Positions 62,868 to 64,000 of a DNA stretch of 64,000 nucleotides are shown one piece after another. The stretch's first letter is position 1. Each line of letters starts with the position of its first letter. The notes beneath the pieces were generated by a model. The model made no database searches, was not told the DNA's origin, and was given only the letters and a program-made list of their open reading frames with translations. This DNA is from Actinacidiphila bryophytorum (GTDB lineage: Bacteria > Actinomycetota > Actinomycetes > Streptomycetales > Streptomycetaceae): positions 248,001 to 312,000 of the forward strand of contig NZ_JAFFIX010000002.1 in NCBI RefSeq assembly GCF_016916835.1, written 5' to 3'. The translations under genes and the position numbers were made by a program.

Positions 62868-63560
62868 TCAGGAGCGTGCGGGTGCCAGCTTCTCGACGAG
62901 GGCGCGGGTGTGGGCGTCGGCCTGTGTGGTCAGGGCGTGGGCGGCCGCGGTGTCGCGGGCGGCGACCGCGTCGACCAGGGCGACGTGGCCGGCCCAGCAC
63001 ACCCCCGCGGGGTCGCGGAGCGCGCGCAGGTGCGGGACGGCGTACACCCAGGTCTGGGTGCGGATGCGGTCGAGGAACTCGCAGATGTGCGGGTTGCCGC
63101 CGATGGCGGTCAGCTCACGCCAGAAGCGCAGGTCGCAGCCGACGAGGACGTCGAGGCTGCCGGCCTGGGCGGCGCCGGCCGCGGCTTCGGCCCGGCGGCG
63201 TACGGAGGCGATGGCGTCGGCGGGCAGGTCGCCCATGCCGTGCTCGGCCATCTGCCGGAAGGCGGCGTCGACGATGAAGAGCCGCGCCTCGCTGAGCGAG
63301 CGGAAGTCGGCAGCGGTGAGCCGGCGCACCTGGAAGCCGCGGTGCTGCTCGACGTCGAGCAGGCCCTGTGCGGCCAGGTCGACCAGCGCTTCGCGGACGG
63401 GCGTGGCCGAGACGCCGTACAGCTCGGCGATCTCCTTGACGGTGAAGTGCCGCCCGGCCTGCAGCCTGCCGGTGAGCACCTCGTCGCGCAGGGCGTCGGC
63501 TATCTGCTGGCGCAGGCTGCTGCGCCGCACCGGTGTGGCAGGCCCTGCGGCCTCCGGCAT
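62868..63560 (-). CDS. GntR-family regulator with FCD-type domain
   Basis: This 230-aa protein has a winged helix-turn-helix (SLRQQIADALRDEVLTGRLQAGRHFTVKEIAELYGVSATPVREAL) and a helical FCD ligand domain (LRFWRELTAIGGNPHICEFLDRI, AGHVALVDAVAARDTAAAHALTTQADAH). The metal His residues of FCD sensors are visible. The ligand is probably a small carboxylate. ATG 63560 follows AAGGAG. It is the gene after the aminotransferase and may control it. Confidence 0.92.
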   Translation of the reverse strand: MPEAAGPATPVRRSSLRQQIADALRDEVLTGRLQAGRHFTVKEIAELYGVSATPVREALVDLAAQGLLDVEQHRGFQVRRLTAADFRSLSEARLFIVDAAFRQMAEHGMGDLPADAIASVRRRAEAAAGAAQAGSLDVLVGCDLRFWRELTAIGGNPHICEFLDRIRTQTWVYAVPHLRALRDPAGVCWAGHVALVDAVAARDTAAAHALTTQADAHTRALVEKLAPARS

Positions 63561-63684
63561 GGCGTCACTCCTTGTCGCGTCGCGGCTGCGGGTGGCTTCC
63601 GGCCGCGCACCCGCCCGCACACGATACGGCGGCGGGCCGCCGGGTGCGGCCCGGTCGGCCGGTGGCCGCGGCCCGCCGGCCGGG

Positions 63685-64000
63685 TCAGCCCGCGGCTGCG
63701 GCGGTGTGCCGGTCGGCGACGCTCAAGGCCTCGTCCAGCAGGCCGAGGCCTTCCTTCGCCTCGGACTCGGTGATCGTGCAGGGCGGCACGACGTGGGTGC
63801 GGTTCATGTTGACGAAGGGCCACAGCCCCGAGCGCTTGCAGGCGGCGGCGAAGTCGGCCATCGGGGCGTTGTCGGCGCCTGCCGCGTTGTACGGCACCAG
63901 CGGCTCACGGGTGATCTTGTCCTTGACCAGGTCGAGCGCCCAGAAGACACCCATGCCGCGGACCTCGCCGACGCTCGGGTGGCGCTCGGCGATGTCGCGC
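63685..64000 (-). CDS. Class III aminotransferase, C-terminal part (cut by window end)
   Basis: Only about 105 C-terminal residues are in the window; the reading frame is open to position 64000 (RDIAERHPSVGEVRGMGVFWALDLVKDK). HPSVGEVRGMGVFWALDLV and the tail RTHVVPPCTITESEAKEGLGLLDEAL are typical of PLP-dependent class III aminotransferases (omega-amino acid or acetylornithine types). The catalytic Lys lies outside. The gene precedes the GntR/FCD regulator on the same strand, with a 124-nt gap. Confidence 0.88.
   Translation of the reverse strand, partial: RDIAERHPSVGEVRGMGVFWALDLVKDKITREPLVPYNAAGADNAPMADFAAACKRSGLWPFVNMNRTHVVPPCTITESEAKEGLGLLDEALSVADRHTAAAAG

Overview
The window is high-GC actinomycete DNA, almost certainly Streptomycetaceae. 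It carries the developmental regulator BldC (68 aa), hrpA, tRNA-Asp/Phe, bldC, a valine dehydrogenase and a DUF3073 protein ahead of purFM, then purSQL, lsr2, purC and purD. This order matches my knowledge of the Streptomyces chromosomal core. WhiJ-type regulators, GTG/TTG starts and strong third-position GC agree. No rRNA, CRISPR array, integrase or replication origin is visible.

Layout. (1) 44-12439: a sugar-use locus. A GH3 enzyme faces a lipoprotein/permease/permease/LacI/GH31/GH42 operon, and two LacI-type operators lie in the divergent gap. The enzyme set suits xyloglucan-type oligosaccharides; no ABC ATPase is present. (2) 12498-21337: a large HTH-STAND-WD40 protein facing a penicillin-binding protein, a DUF1963 protein, a 181-bp MITE, a cupin, an LLM flavin enzyme and a lipoprotein. 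(3) 21568-30025: tRNA-Asp, tRNA-Phe, hrpA, a second tRNA-Asp followed by tandem partial copies of its 3' end, bldC, a hypothetical gene, vdh and DUF3073. (4) 30158-34021: purM and purF behind a leader with several hairpins, then a mycothiol-dependent-type protein. (5) 34101-43509: accessory genes, including an ECF sigma factor and MFS pump sharing a gap with a double dyad, a DUF4177 protein, a second MFS pump, an M15 peptidase, a GNAT enzyme, a WhiJ-like trio, a decayed toxin-antitoxin scar, a DinB protein and a Uma2 protein. (6) 43693-49900: an MFS pump, a two-gene NLR module, an epimerase, a GNAT enzyme and a RibD-like reductase. (7) 50060-61183: purL, purQ, purS, lsr2, three tRNA-Gly, purC, an N,N-dimethylformamidase-beta-like gene, a second MITE, a degenerate M48-like membrane protein, an extragenic inverted-repeat element and purD. 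(8) 61381-64000: a SLATT protein, a hypothetical gene, a GntR/FCD regulator and the 3' part of a class III aminotransferase that runs off the window.

The most interesting system is the translationally coupled pair at 45024-47800. A 138-aa mostly helical protein ends in a short GD/N-rich motif, and a nearly identical motif starts the adjacent NB-ARC/TPR protein. Shared motifs in an effector and its neighbouring NLR are the hallmark of prion-like (bacterial amyloid) signalling pairs, so this is a candidate cell-death or immune module. Other points of note are two MITE copies that both lie at TAG stop codons, tandem tRNA-Asp 3'-end copies, and the hairpin-rich purF leader.
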